Under the pieces are notes generated by a model. It was not told the origin of the DNA. It ran no database searches and was given only the letters and a program-made list of their open reading frames with translations. The position numbers and the translations under genes were made by a program. From NCBI RefSeq assembly GCF_003704105.1, contig NZ_QUOQ01000004.1, positions 62,001 to 126,000 of the forward strand: a stretch of DNA of 64,000 nt. The letters are read 5' to 3'. The stretch is from Brevundimonas lutea (GTDB taxonomy: Bacteria; Pseudomonadota; Alphaproteobacteria; Caulobacterales; Caulobacteraceae). Of the stretch, positions 42,002-50,618 are shown in pieces; positions within the stretch are counted from its first letter, which is position 1; every line of letters begins with the position of its first letter.

Positions 42002-42424
42002 TCAGCCACAGCGAACCTGTTCCACCAAGCCGGTGTCGGCGTCGTAGAAGATGTTCAGCCGGTAGGGCGAAAAGTCCTCGGTGATCGGGCATTCGGTGCA
42101 GACCACGCGGCGGTTCACCACCTCGACAGGCACGGGGATTTCGGTGCGCGAGCGGCCAACCAGCCACTGAAGCTCGCCGGCTTTGCAGACATCCTGCTGG
42201 GCCGAGGGCATGCGGGTGCCAACGGGCTGGGTGACCTCGGCGATCTCGACGGCCTCGGGCGCGCTGGTCGGCGCGGCGGCCGCCTGAGGCGGATCGGCTT
42301 CGGGCGTCGAGGAACAGGCGGCGAGCAGGGCCAGGCCCGCGATCAGCCCGCTTTTTCCCAGCGTCCCTCTGGTGACTGTTTCCAGTAGGCCAGATTGGCG
42401 CCCGCCTGTTTGAGGACGCGCCAT
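42002..42424 (-). CDS. I78-inhibitor-like lipoprotein, first of three
   Basis: A 140-residue lipoprotein. The C-terminal 60 residues are I78-like: CKAGELQWLVGRSRTEIP, then VVCTECPITEDFSPYRLNIFYD and EQVRCG. The CTECP motif is shared with the adjacent 99-residue paralog. The mature N-terminus is a Pro/Ala/Glu-rich linker. Start uncertain: ATG 42424 within holC gives a 37-residue signal region ending GLALLAAC; an in-frame CTG at 42361 gives a short proper signal peptide (MGKSGLIAGLALLAAC) and overlaps holC by 19 bases. Coupled to holC in either case. Confidence 0.7.
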   Translation of the reverse strand: MARPQTGGRQSGLLETVTRGTLGKSGLIAGLALLAACSSTPEADPPQAAAAPTSAPEAVEIAEVTQPVGTRMPSAQQDVCKAGELQWLVGRSRTEIPVPVEVVNRRVVCTECPITEDFSPYRLNIFYDADTGLVEQVRCG

Positions 42425-42813
42425 CGCTCGCGCGCCGCCGTCAGCGCCGCGTCGTCCCGACCGTCGAACAGAATGAAGCATCGCGCAAAGTCCTCCGTGG
42501 CGCCCAATTCGGCCTGGTCCAGGATGAACAGCGCCTGAGCGCCGTTCCGGTTCTCCGCGTTCGTGGTCAGCAGGATCGGTTGGCGCGCCTCCTCCCCCTC
42601 CCCGTCCCGACCGTGGGCCAGGAAGCTGTCCGGCCGTGCGGTCCACAGCCGGTCACTCATCTCACGCAGGAGGCCGTCGTCAGCGGCGCGCACCAGCCCC
42701 CGCCAGCCGCGCTGCAGGGTCTTGTCCAGCAACTCGGGAAGGACTTCCGACAGCGACGACCGCTCGAGATGGTAGAACCAGATCTCCGTCCCGCCGGCCG
42801 CCGCGTCGCTCAT
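42343..42813 (-). CDS. holC: DNA polymerase III subunit chi
   Basis: A 156-residue HolC, the clamp-loader accessory subunit that contacts SSB. Family features: EIWFYHLERSSLSEVLPELLDKTLQRGWR near the N-terminus, LWTARPDSFLAHG, QPILLTTNAENRNGAQALFILD and a C-terminal ARERWRVLKQAGANLAYWKQS helix. It begins six bases after the pepA stop, a pairing of holC and pepA frequently seen in Gram-negative bacteria. Its end overlaps the first I78-like lipoprotein gene. Confidence 0.93.
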   Translation of the reverse strand: MSDAAAGGTEIWFYHLERSSLSEVLPELLDKTLQRGWRGLVRAADDGLLREMSDRLWTARPDSFLAHGRDGEGEEARQPILLTTNAENRNGAQALFILDQAELGATEDFARCFILFDGRDDAALTAARERWRVLKQAGANLAYWKQSPEGRWEKAG

Positions 42814-42819
42814 GAGGGC

Positions 42820-44292
42820 TTAGCTTTCGTACGTGTCCGCCACCATGCGATCCAGGGTGCGGACCGCGAAACCGACGCCGCCTTCGGGCACGGTCGGGCC
42901 ATGCGCCTTGGAGGCCCAGGCGGTGGGGGCGATGTCCAGGTGCGCCCACGGGGTGTCGTTGACGAAGCGCTTCAGGAATAGGGCCGCGGTGATCGAGCCG
43001 CCGGCGCGGCCGTTACCCATGTTCTTGATGTCGGCGATCGGGCTTTCGATGTGCCGCTCGTAGATGTCCGGCAGCGGCATGCGCCAGAAGTTCTCGCCAA
43101 CCTTGGGCGCGGCCGCCAGAATGGCGTCGGAGACCTCATCGGAATTGGAGAAAATCCCGGCGTACTCCAGGCCCAGCGAGACGATCATGGCGCCCGTCAG
43201 CGTGGCCAGGTCGATCATGAATTTCGGCTTGAACCGCTCCTGAGTGTACCAGAGCGCGTCGGCCAGGACGAGGCGACCCTCGGCGTCGGTGTTGATCACC
43301 TCAACCGTCTGGCCCGACATCGACACCACAACGTCGCCCGGGCGCTGGGCGCGGCCGTCGGGCATGTTCTCGACCAGACCCAGCACGCCGATGGCGTTGA
43401 CCTTGGCCTTGCGACCGGCCAGCGCCATCAGGGTTCCGGCCACGGCGGCGGCGCCGCCCATGTCCCACTTCATGTCCTCCATGCCCTCGGCGGGCTTGAT
43501 GGAGATGCCGCCGGTGTCGAAACAGACGCCCTTGCCGACGAAGGCGATCGGCTGGTCGCCCTCGGCTCCGCCGTTCCACTTCATGATGGCGACGTGGCTT
43601 TCGCGCTCCGAGCCCATACCTACGGCCAGGAGGGTGCGCATGCCCAGTTTCTCGAGTTCGGCCTCGCCCAGGATCTCAACCTCGAGACCCAGCGATTCCA
43701 GCGCCTTGACCCGGTTGGCGAACTCGCCGGGATACAGGACGTTGGCCGGCTCGGACACCAGGTCGCGGGCGAAGATCACCGCGTCGGCCACCGCCGACAT
43801 CGGCGCGAAGGCCGCCTTGGCCGCTTCCACGTCGGCGGTGACGATCCGCACCGTCTCGATCGACGGGACCTTCTCCGGCTTCCGCTTGGTCAGGTATTTG
43901 TCGAAGTGATAGGCCCCCAGCCGCGCGCCGAAGCCGGCCCGCGCGGCCTGATCCGGCGACAGGTCGGTCAGGTCCAGGGTGATGGTCTTCTGCCCCGACA
44001 GCTTGACAGCCTGATAGGCGACGGCGCCGATCGCCTCGGCGCCGAGGTCATCCAGCTTTCCGCTTTCACCTGCGCCCACCAGCACGACCGACGCGGCTTT
44101 CACGCCGCCCGGGGCCCCCATGGCCAGATGGCTCTTGCCCTTGCCGGTGAAACGGCTGGCAGCCATGGCGCGCTTGACCGCGCCTTCGGCGGCCTGGTCA
44201 AGGGCCGCGGCGACGCCGGAAAGATCGCCCTCGTGAACGGGGACGGCGAGGATCTGCGCCTCGCCCGGCTGGGCGACGAATTCGATGTTCAT
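42820..44292 (-). CDS. pepA: Leucyl aminopeptidase (M17)
   Basis: A 490-residue cytosol aminopeptidase that removes N-terminal residues from peptides. The catalytic C-terminal domain has GKGVCFDTGGISIKP, MKWDMGGAAAV with metal-binding Asp, and NTDAEGRLVLADAL, the M17 signature supplying Asp/Glu ligands and the bicarbonate-binding Arg. The N-terminal regulatory-like domain is ordinary. The start is ATG 44292. In relatives PepA also binds DNA; nothing here tests that. Divergent from lptF with 139 bases between starts. Confidence 0.96.
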   Translation of the reverse strand: MNIEFVAQPGEAQILAVPVHEGDLSGVAAALDQAAEGAVKRAMAASRFTGKGKSHLAMGAPGGVKAASVVLVGAGESGKLDDLGAEAIGAVAYQAVKLSGQKTITLDLTDLSPDQAARAGFGARLGAYHFDKYLTKRKPEKVPSIETVRIVTADVEAAKAAFAPMSAVADAVIFARDLVSEPANVLYPGEFANRVKALESLGLEVEILGEAELEKLGMRTLLAVGMGSERESHVAIMKWNGGAEGDQPIAFVGKGVCFDTGGISIKPAEGMEDMKWDMGGAAAVAGTLMALAGRKAKVNAIGVLGLVENMPDGRAQRPGDVVVSMSGQTVEVINTDAEGRLVLADALWYTQERFKPKFMIDLATLTGAMIVSLGLEYAGIFSNSDEVSDAILAAAPKVGENFWRMPLPDIYERHIESPIADIKNMGNGRAGGSITAALFLKRFVNDTPWAHLDIAPTAWASKAHGPTVPEGGVGFAVRTLDRMVADTYES

Positions 44293-44431
44293 GGAAGCTA
44301 TGCGTGGCCGGACTTCTTGGGTCCGGTCCTCCTTGAGGCTCGGGCTTTGGACAGGGCGCCTTTGGAGCGCCGTCGAGATGGACTACATGCCTCTTGAACC
44401 GTCGGGCCGCAACCGGCGCCGATGGACCCGC

Positions 44432-45577
44432 ATGCGCCTGATCCAGAGATATCTGTTCCGCCAAATGGCGCTGTCGGTGACGGCGGCGTGCGCCGCCTTG
44501 ATCGGCATCGGCATTTTGTCTCAGAGCCTGGATCAGCTCGAGATCATCGTCGAGCGTGGCCAGTCCGCCTTCACCATGGCCAAGCTGACCCTGCTGGCGA
44601 CGCCGCAACTGATCAGCCTGATTCTGCCGATCGGCCTGTTGGTCGGGTCGCTGATCGCCCTATCGCGGCTGCAGCGTGAGAACGAGCTGACCGCCGCCTC
44701 GGCCGCCGGCATGACGCGCTGGTCGCTGATCTCTCCGGCGGTGCGCCTGGCGGTGATCACCGCGGTGCTGGCCCTGTTCGTCAATCTGTTCGTCCAGCCC
44801 GGCGCCCAGCGCGAGGCGCGGCGCACCGCCTTCGAAATCCGCACCGACCTGGCCGCCCTGCTCGTCGAGGAGGGGCGGTTCGTTCAGGGCCCGGGCGGCA
44901 TCACCGTCTATGCCCAGCAGATCGAGCAGAACGGCCTGATCAACAACCTGTTCGTCTATCTGCGCGACGGCGACGAGGTGGCGACCTGGAACGCCGGGCG
45001 CGCGCGGTTTACGCGGATCGATGACCGGCCTTATCTGATCCTGCAGAACGGCTCGATGCAGCAGTATTCCAGCCGAGGCGTGCTCAACCACTTTGCGTTC
45101 CAGGAATATCCGTTCGACCTGACGCCCTTCGCCGAAACCGACGAGACGGTGCGGTTCAAGGATTCGGACCTGTGGCTTCCGGAATTGTTGAACCCTTCGG
45201 CCGAACAGCTGGAGCGGGCCGGGACGCGCAACGAACTGCTGGCCGAAGCGCATGCGCGGCTGTCCTCGCCGCTCTACGCCCTGACCGCCGTGGCCCTGGC
45301 CCTGTTCGCCATTCTGGGCGGACCGTTCAAGCGGACGGGCTATGGCCGGCGCATCGCCTTCGCGGCCACGGCCTTCCTGATCGCGCGGGTCGCCGGCTAT
45401 GGCGTGGTCGCGGCCAGCGCCTGGAACCCACTGCTGGCGGTGTTTCAGTATGCGATCCCGCTGGGGGTGGCCTTCTGGGCCATGCGGCCGGTGCTGCGCG
45501 GTCGTCTCAGGCGCTCCAAGCGGGCGCGGATCGCGGCCAAGCTGGGCCGGATGCGGCGGGCGAGGGCGACGGCATGA
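44432..45577 (+). CDS. lptF: LPS export ABC transporter permease LptF
   Basis: A 381-residue permease of the LptB2FG complex that extracts lipopolysaccharide from the inner membrane. Six transmembrane helices in two sets of three flank a periplasmic beta-jelly-roll domain (about 115-275). RYLFRQMALSVTAACAALIG opens the family and RLQRENELTAASAAGMTRW is the coupling helix region. The ATG at 44432 gives the usual MRLIQRYL start, and longer in-frame readings back to 44285 only add a basic tail. Overlaps lptG by four bases (ATGA). Confidence 0.94.
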   Translation: MRLIQRYLFRQMALSVTAACAALIGIGILSQSLDQLEIIVERGQSAFTMAKLTLLATPQLISLILPIGLLVGSLIALSRLQRENELTAASAAGMTRWSLISPAVRLAVITAVLALFVNLFVQPGAQREARRTAFEIRTDLAALLVEEGRFVQGPGGITVYAQQIEQNGLINNLFVYLRDGDEVATWNAGRARFTRIDDRPYLILQNGSMQQYSSRGVLNHFAFQEYPFDLTPFAETDETVRFKDSDLWLPELLNPSAEQLERAGTRNELLAEAHARLSSPLYALTAVALALFAILGGPFKRTGYGRRIAFAATAFLIARVAGYGVVAASAWNPLLAVFQYAIPLGVAFWAMRPVLRGRLRRSKRARIAAKLGRMRRARATA

Positions 45578-46674
45578 GCTGGCGGCTGCTTCGCATCGAA
45601 CGCTATGTCCTGAGCCAGACCCTGGCGTCGTTGGGCGGCGCCCTGGCGATCATCGGGTCGCTGGTGCTGCTGATCGACTTCGTGGAGGTGTCGCGGTCGG
45701 TCGGATCGGACGCCGACCTGCCGGCCATCCGCATCCTGGGGCTTACCCTGCTGAAGAGCCCGGCGGTGATCGTAGAGCTGTTGCCGTTCGTCTTCCTGTT
45801 CGGGACGCTGGCGGCCTTTGTCGGGCTGAACCGGCGCAGCGAACTGGTGGCCATGCGGGCGGCGGGCGTCTCGGCCTGGCGTTTCGTGTTTCCGGCGGCG
45901 GCGGCGGCGCTGCTGATCGGGGCCCTGACCACGACCGTATTCAGTCCCCTGGCGTCCTCCGCCGACGGTCTCTACGAGCGCCAGCGGGCGCGCATCTCCG
46001 GAGATGTCACCCGCGCCGAGGCGGAGGCTGTCTGGCTTCGCGAGGGAACCGACGACCGCCAGGTCGTGATCCGCGCCGCGCGGCAGAACCGCGCCGCCGG
46101 GCGGCTCGAGGACGTCAGCTTCTTCGTCTATGTGGTCCAGCCCGGCGGTGCGCTGGAGTTCTTCGAGCGCATCGACGCGGCCACGGCCACCCTGGCCTCC
46201 GGCAGCTGGCGCCTGACCGAGGCGGTCGGCGGCGGCCCGGCGCAGCAGAGCCGGACCTACGCCACCCTCGACCTGCCCTCGACCCTGTCGCCCGACGAAG
46301 CCTTCGACCGCCTGGCCGACCCGGACTCGACGCCCTTCTGGGCCCTGCCGGGCCAAATCGGCCGGATCGAGCAGGCGGGCTTTTCCGCGACCGCCCACCG
46401 GCTGAAGCTGCAGCAGCTACTGGCTACCCCGCTGATGCTGGCGGCCATGTCGATCCTGGCGGCGGCCTTCTCGCTGCGCCTCATGCGGCTGGGCGACATG
46501 GCCAAGATGATCGGCGCGGCGGTGTTGCTGGGCTTCGGCTTCTTCTTCGCCAACCAGTTCGCGGCCGCCATGGGCTCGGCCGAGGTCATCCCGCCGATCG
46601 TGGCCGCCTGGCTGCCGCCCATTCTGATGGGCCTGTCCGCCTTCACCTTGCTCTTCTATACCGAAGACGGCTAA
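45574..46674 (+). CDS. lptG: LPS export ABC transporter permease LptG
   Basis: A 366-residue partner of LptF with the same six-helix plus jelly-roll layout. RIERYVLSQTLASLGGALAIIGSLVLLIDFVE is the first helix, LNRRSELVAMRAAGVSAWR the coupling helix that docks on LptB. Coupled to lptF by stop-start overlap and followed by lptD within 46 bases, so the inner- and outer-membrane ends of the Lpt bridge are encoded together. LptB, LptA and LptC are not in the window. Confidence 0.95.
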   Translation: MSWRLLRIERYVLSQTLASLGGALAIIGSLVLLIDFVEVSRSVGSDADLPAIRILGLTLLKSPAVIVELLPFVFLFGTLAAFVGLNRRSELVAMRAAGVSAWRFVFPAAAAALLIGALTTTVFSPLASSADGLYERQRARISGDVTRAEAEAVWLREGTDDRQVVIRAARQNRAAGRLEDVSFFVYVVQPGGALEFFERIDAATATLASGSWRLTEAVGGGPAQQSRTYATLDLPSTLSPDEAFDRLADPDSTPFWALPGQIGRIEQAGFSATAHRLKLQQLLATPLMLAAMSILAAAFSLRLMRLGDMAKMIGAAVLLGFGFFFANQFAAAMGSAEVIPPIVAAWLPPILMGLSAFTLLFYTEDG

Positions 46675-46719
46675 CCCCGCCGTCGGGGGATCGTCGCGCC
46701 GATGGCTGGCGGAGTGAGC

Positions 46720-49173
46720 ATGTTGAGAGGCGCGCGCGCCATCCCGGGATCGGGCCAGCGATTGGCCACGCGCGCGGCGCTGCTGGCCGGGTGCGCGCTG
46801 ACGATCGTGGCGTCTCCCGCCTGGGCCTCCGACGAGGTGATCCAGACCGCGCCGCCGCCCCTGCCCGCCCCCGAGGACGCCGCTCCGATCGACGACGGTC
46901 TTGGGGACGACGGAGTCTATCTGGACGCAGACAGCGTGACCCGCGCCGGCGAGGACGATCAAACCCTGGTCGCCGAGGGCCTGCGCGAGCGCGTGCTGGC
47001 CCGATTCCAGGGGCGAATGCTGCGCGGACGACGCATCGCCTATGACCTGGAGACGGGCGCCGCCTCGGGCGAGGGCGAGGTCGAACTGGTCAATCCGGAC
47101 GGCACGGTGGTTTACGCCTCGCTGCTGGAGTTGGACAGCGATCTCGTGGCGGGCGTCGCCGTTGATTTCGCGGCGCGTCCGGGTGGGCACAACAAGCTGA
47201 TGGCCGCCACCGCCGTGCGTCGCTCGGAAACCGTCAACGAGCTGAACTACGCCCTTTTCACCCCCTGCCCGATCTGCGACGACGAGGGGAATTTCAAACA
47301 GCCGACCATTTCGGTGCAGGCCGAGCAGGTGTTGCAGGACCAGGAGCTGCGAGCGATCCTGTATCGCAACGCCCTGTTCCGCGTCGCGGGCGTTCCTGTC
47401 TTCTATCTGCCGGTCTTCTGGCACCCGGATCCGTCCGTGGAGCGCGCTTCGGGCTTTTTGACGCCGACCATCGACTTCAACGATCAGCGCGGCATTTCCT
47501 ACGAGCAGCCCTATCTGATCGTGGTGTCGCCGTCCGAGGACTGGACGATCAGTCCCCAATTCAATTCCAAGGTCGCCCCTTTCCTGAACCTGGGTTGGAG
47601 ACGTCACTTCGGCGACGGCATCGTAACGGCGCGGGCGGGCTACACCTATGAGGAGGCGTTCGGCGACATCATCGCCGACGGCGACCGCAGGGCCGACCAC
47701 CGCGGCTATCTGCTGGCCGAGGGCCGGTTCGATCCGGAGGGCGCCTGGCGCTGGGGCTTCACGGCCGAGCGCACCTCGGACAAGACTCTGTTCGACCGCT
47801 ACGATATCGTCGACCCCTACCAGGACAACGGGCTGTATTTCGGCGACTCGCGCCGGCTGATCTCGCAGGTCTATGCGGAGCGTCAGACCGAACGCAGCTA
47901 TGTCTCGATCGCCGCCCTGGCCATCCAAAGCCTGAGGCTTAATCCACCGGGCTTCTCGGGCGGGGTGTTCGAGGACGACGGCACCCTGCCGATCGTGGCG
48001 CCCCTGATCGACGCCCGCTGGTCGCCGGAACGCGAGTATTGGGGCGGCCGCCTGGCTCTGCGCGCCAGCTCCGTGGCCCTGACGCGCGAGGACTATGTCG
48101 GGGCGCCGATCCTGAGGCCCGGGACGGAGCTGATGGGCGCGCTGAACGGTGAGCCGGGGCTGCCGGGCGTCGACAGCCGTCGCCTGACCCTCCAGGGGGA
48201 GTGGCGCCGGGTGCTGATCGCGCCCATCGGCCTGCGCTACGAGCCGTTCGTCGATGTCCGCGCCGACGCCTATTCGATCTCCGACCTGCCCGTGACCCTG
48301 GGCGGAGAGGGCGACGCCACGGTCACGCGCGGCCGCGTCTCGGCCGGGCTGGACGTCAGCTACCCGCTCCTGCGTCGTTTCGACGACGCCGATCTGGTGA
48401 TCGAGCCGATGGCCCAGCTGCTGGCCTCGACCCGTTCGGACAACGATCCACGCATCCCCAACGAGGACGCACAGGCCATCGAGCTGGAGGAGTCGACCCT
48501 GTTCCGGGTCGATCGCTTCGCCGGCCAGGATCTGATGGAGGGTGGTCTCAGGCTGACGCTGGGAACGCGCGCCACACTGCGCTGGGACAATGGGCGGAAC
48601 CTGTCGGTCTTTCTCGGCCGCAGCTTCCGAGACGAGCCTGAGGACGACTTCCTGGCGGTCGTGCCGGACCGGCCGCGCCAGCTGTACGACCCCACCGGGC
48701 TTCGCGATTCGGCGTCGGACTGGGTCGTGTCGACCACCTTTTCCCCTACCGAGCGGGTTCGGGGCTGGGCCCACGCCCAGATCGACGACAGCGGTACGAT
48801 GCGCAGGGCGGAAGCCACGGTGGACGCCACCTGGTCGCGCCGCAACATGGCTTCCCTCAGCTACATCCTGGACCGCACCAATCCTGTGCCAGGGCCGCTG
48901 AACCGCAATTACGAATTCGTGCAGGTCGCGGGGCAGCAGTTTCTCTGGCGCGACTGGGGCGTCGTCGGACGGGCCGTCGGCGATCTGGAGACCGACACCC
49001 TGACGCGCGCCGAGGCCGGGCTTCTTTATGAAGACGAATGCCTTAGGTTCGAAATTGGCTATCGGCGGGACAATACGCGTCTGGATCTCGATGGACCGCG
49101 CACCGGCATATTCGTCCGCCTAACCCTCGCCACTTTTGGCGGTTCAGGCTATCAGCCTAGCGACATGCGGTGA
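46720..49173 (+). CDS. lptD: LPS-assembly protein LptD
   Basis: An 817-residue outer-membrane protein that inserts lipopolysaccharide in the outer leaflet. A signal peptide is followed by an acidic linker, an OstA/LptA-like jelly-roll domain (about 65-205) and a large beta-barrel (from about 235). TPCPICDDE carries the single Cys pair of the N-terminal domain; the barrel shows the typical alternating hydrophobic strands and ends without a terminal Phe. I place the start at 46720, with GGAG five bases upstream; an in-frame ATG at 46702 exists. SurA, its folding chaperone, follows. Confidence 0.94.
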   Translation: MLRGARAIPGSGQRLATRAALLAGCALTIVASPAWASDEVIQTAPPPLPAPEDAAPIDDGLGDDGVYLDADSVTRAGEDDQTLVAEGLRERVLARFQGRMLRGRRIAYDLETGAASGEGEVELVNPDGTVVYASLLELDSDLVAGVAVDFAARPGGHNKLMAATAVRRSETVNELNYALFTPCPICDDEGNFKQPTISVQAEQVLQDQELRAILYRNALFRVAGVPVFYLPVFWHPDPSVERASGFLTPTIDFNDQRGISYEQPYLIVVSPSEDWTISPQFNSKVAPFLNLGWRRHFGDGIVTARAGYTYEEAFGDIIADGDRRADHRGYLLAEGRFDPEGAWRWGFTAERTSDKTLFDRYDIVDPYQDNGLYFGDSRRLISQVYAERQTERSYVSIAALAIQSLRLNPPGFSGGVFEDDGTLPIVAPLIDARWSPEREYWGGRLALRASSVALTREDYVGAPILRPGTELMGALNGEPGLPGVDSRRLTLQGEWRRVLIAPIGLRYEPFVDVRADAYSISDLPVTLGGEGDATVTRGRVSAGLDVSYPLLRRFDDADLVIEPMAQLLASTRSDNDPRIPNEDAQAIELEESTLFRVDRFAGQDLMEGGLRLTLGTRATLRWDNGRNLSVFLGRSFRDEPEDDFLAVVPDRPRQLYDPTGLRDSASDWVVSTTFSPTERVRGWAHAQIDDSGTMRRAEATVDATWSRRNMASLSYILDRTNPVPGPLNRNYEFVQVAGQQFLWRDWGVVGRAVGDLETDTLTRAEAGLLYEDECLRFEIGYRRDNTRLDLDGPRTGIFVRLTLATFGGSGYQPSDMR

Positions 49174-49249
49174 TGGCCGGGCGCGACCCCGTGCGCGAGG
49201 TCCGGCTTCGTCGCTCACGCCGCCGCCGCGGCCTTAGGGAAGACGACCT

Positions 49250-50617
49250 TTGATCAGACTGAGTATCGCGACCGTGGGTGTGGCCATGGCGGCCCTGATC
49301 GCCGCCTCGCCCGCCGTGTCCCAGATCACCGCCCAGCCCACGCCCGCCGAGCAACCCCCGGCAGGGGCTCCGGTCGACCCCGCCGCCGAGCAGGCGCCAC
49401 GCGTGGCCCAGCCGGTCGAGCCCGAGTTCCAGCTGGCCGAGGGGATCGTCGCCCTCGTCAACGACGACCCGATCACCAGTTTCGACTTGCGCCAGCGGAT
49501 GCTTACGCTGATCGCGGAAAGCCAGGCCCAGCCGACCGAGGAAACCATCCCGCTGATTCAGCGCCAAGCTCTACAGGCGCTGATCGATCAGCGGCTGCAG
49601 TGGCAGGAGGTCCAGCGCTACATCGACCAAGTGCCCGCGCTGACCGACGAGGAGGTGGAAGCCCAAGTCGCCTCCATCGCACAGCAAGCGGGAACCACAC
49701 CGCAGAATTATCTGGCGTATTTCCAACAGGCCGGCATTCGACCGGAAACGGTTCGCGAACAGTTGCGGGTCGAGGGCAGCTGGCGACGTCTGGTCGGCGC
49801 TCGCTTCAACCAGCGTGCCACGGTCAGTCGCGGGCAGGTCCAGCAGACTTTAGCCCGGCTGAACGAGAACCAGGCCAAGCCTCAATATCTGATCGGTGAA
49901 ATCTTCATCGACGCGTCTCGCGTCGGCGGTCAGCAGGCGGCTCTGGGCGGCGCCCAGCAGCTGTTCGACCAGATCGTCGGCGGTGCGCCGTTCCAGGCGG
50001 TCGCCCAGCAGTTCTCCTCTCTGCCCACGGCGTCCAGCGGCGGCGACGCCGGCTGGCTACTGCTGGAGGAGGCGCCCCCGGCGATCCAGCCCGCGCTGCA
50101 GAATATGCAGCCGGGCCAGGTGTCGAGGCCCATCCCCGCGACCGGTGGGGTTTGGCTGGTCTATATGCGCGACCGGCGGGACGGTTCGTCCGCCCAGCTG
50201 GCGACTTTGCGACAGATCATGATCCCGGCGCCGCAAACGGCGTCGGATGCGGAAGTGGCGGCCGCGACCTCGAGTCTGGAAGCCCTTCGCGCCGGTCTGA
50301 CGTGCGACAATATCCTGGAGCGCGGGCGCGCCACCGAAGGCGTCACCGCCGCAGATCTGGGCGAGGCCGATGTCGCGGACCTGGCGCCGCAGTTTCAGCA
50401 GTTCGCGCGGACCGGAGAGATCGGCTCGGTGTCCAGCCCGATCCGCACACCTCTCGGCGTTCATCTGGTCTCGGTGTGCAATCGTCGGGTCGGCGGGGCC
50501 GACGCGCCCAGCTTTGATGATGTTCAGGCCAGGCTTGAGAACCAGCATATCAGCATGCTGGCCCGCCGCTACATCCGCGATGTGCGCGAAGAGGCGACCA
50601 TCGACGTCAAGGGCTAA
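49250..50617 (+). CDS. surA: Peptidyl-prolyl isomerase SurA-type chaperone
   Basis: A 455-residue periplasmic chaperone for outer-membrane proteins. A signal peptide (MIRLSIATVGVAMAALIAASPAVSQ) from a TTG start at 49250 precedes a Pro/Ala-rich linker, the N-terminal chaperone domain (VALVNDDPITSFDLRQRM) and two parvulin-like domains (about 210-310 and 320-430). The first has FQAVAQQFSSLPTASSGGDAGWL, a standard rotamase signature; the second is weaker. In gammaproteobacteria surA also follows lptD, and LptD is a SurA client, so the order is functional. Confidence 0.93.
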   Translation: MIRLSIATVGVAMAALIAASPAVSQITAQPTPAEQPPAGAPVDPAAEQAPRVAQPVEPEFQLAEGIVALVNDDPITSFDLRQRMLTLIAESQAQPTEETIPLIQRQALQALIDQRLQWQEVQRYIDQVPALTDEEVEAQVASIAQQAGTTPQNYLAYFQQAGIRPETVREQLRVEGSWRRLVGARFNQRATVSRGQVQQTLARLNENQAKPQYLIGEIFIDASRVGGQQAALGGAQQLFDQIVGGAPFQAVAQQFSSLPTASSGGDAGWLLLEEAPPAIQPALQNMQPGQVSRPIPATGGVWLVYMRDRRDGSSAQLATLRQIMIPAPQTASDAEVAAATSSLEALRAGLTCDNILERGRATEGVTAADLGEADVADLAPQFQQFARTGEIGSVSSPIRTPLGVHLVSVCNRRVGGADAPSFDDVQARLENQHISMLARRYIRDVREEATIDVKG

Positions 50618-50618
50618 C

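Noticed and set aside
44306..44328. Hairpin in the divergent pepA-lptF gap
   Set aside because: An 8-bp stem around ccggac/gtccgg is visible but has no U-tract and no clear relation to either start; too weak to list as a site.
44285..44431. N-terminal extension of lptF back to the pepA start region
   Set aside because: In-frame but basic and unlike LptF; it would start inside the pepA coding region. The ATG at 44432 gives the family N-terminus.
46417..48774. Open frame of 785 codons on the minus strand opposite lptD
   Set aside because: No recognisable domain; lies fully under the lptG-lptD genes with ordinary codon usage.
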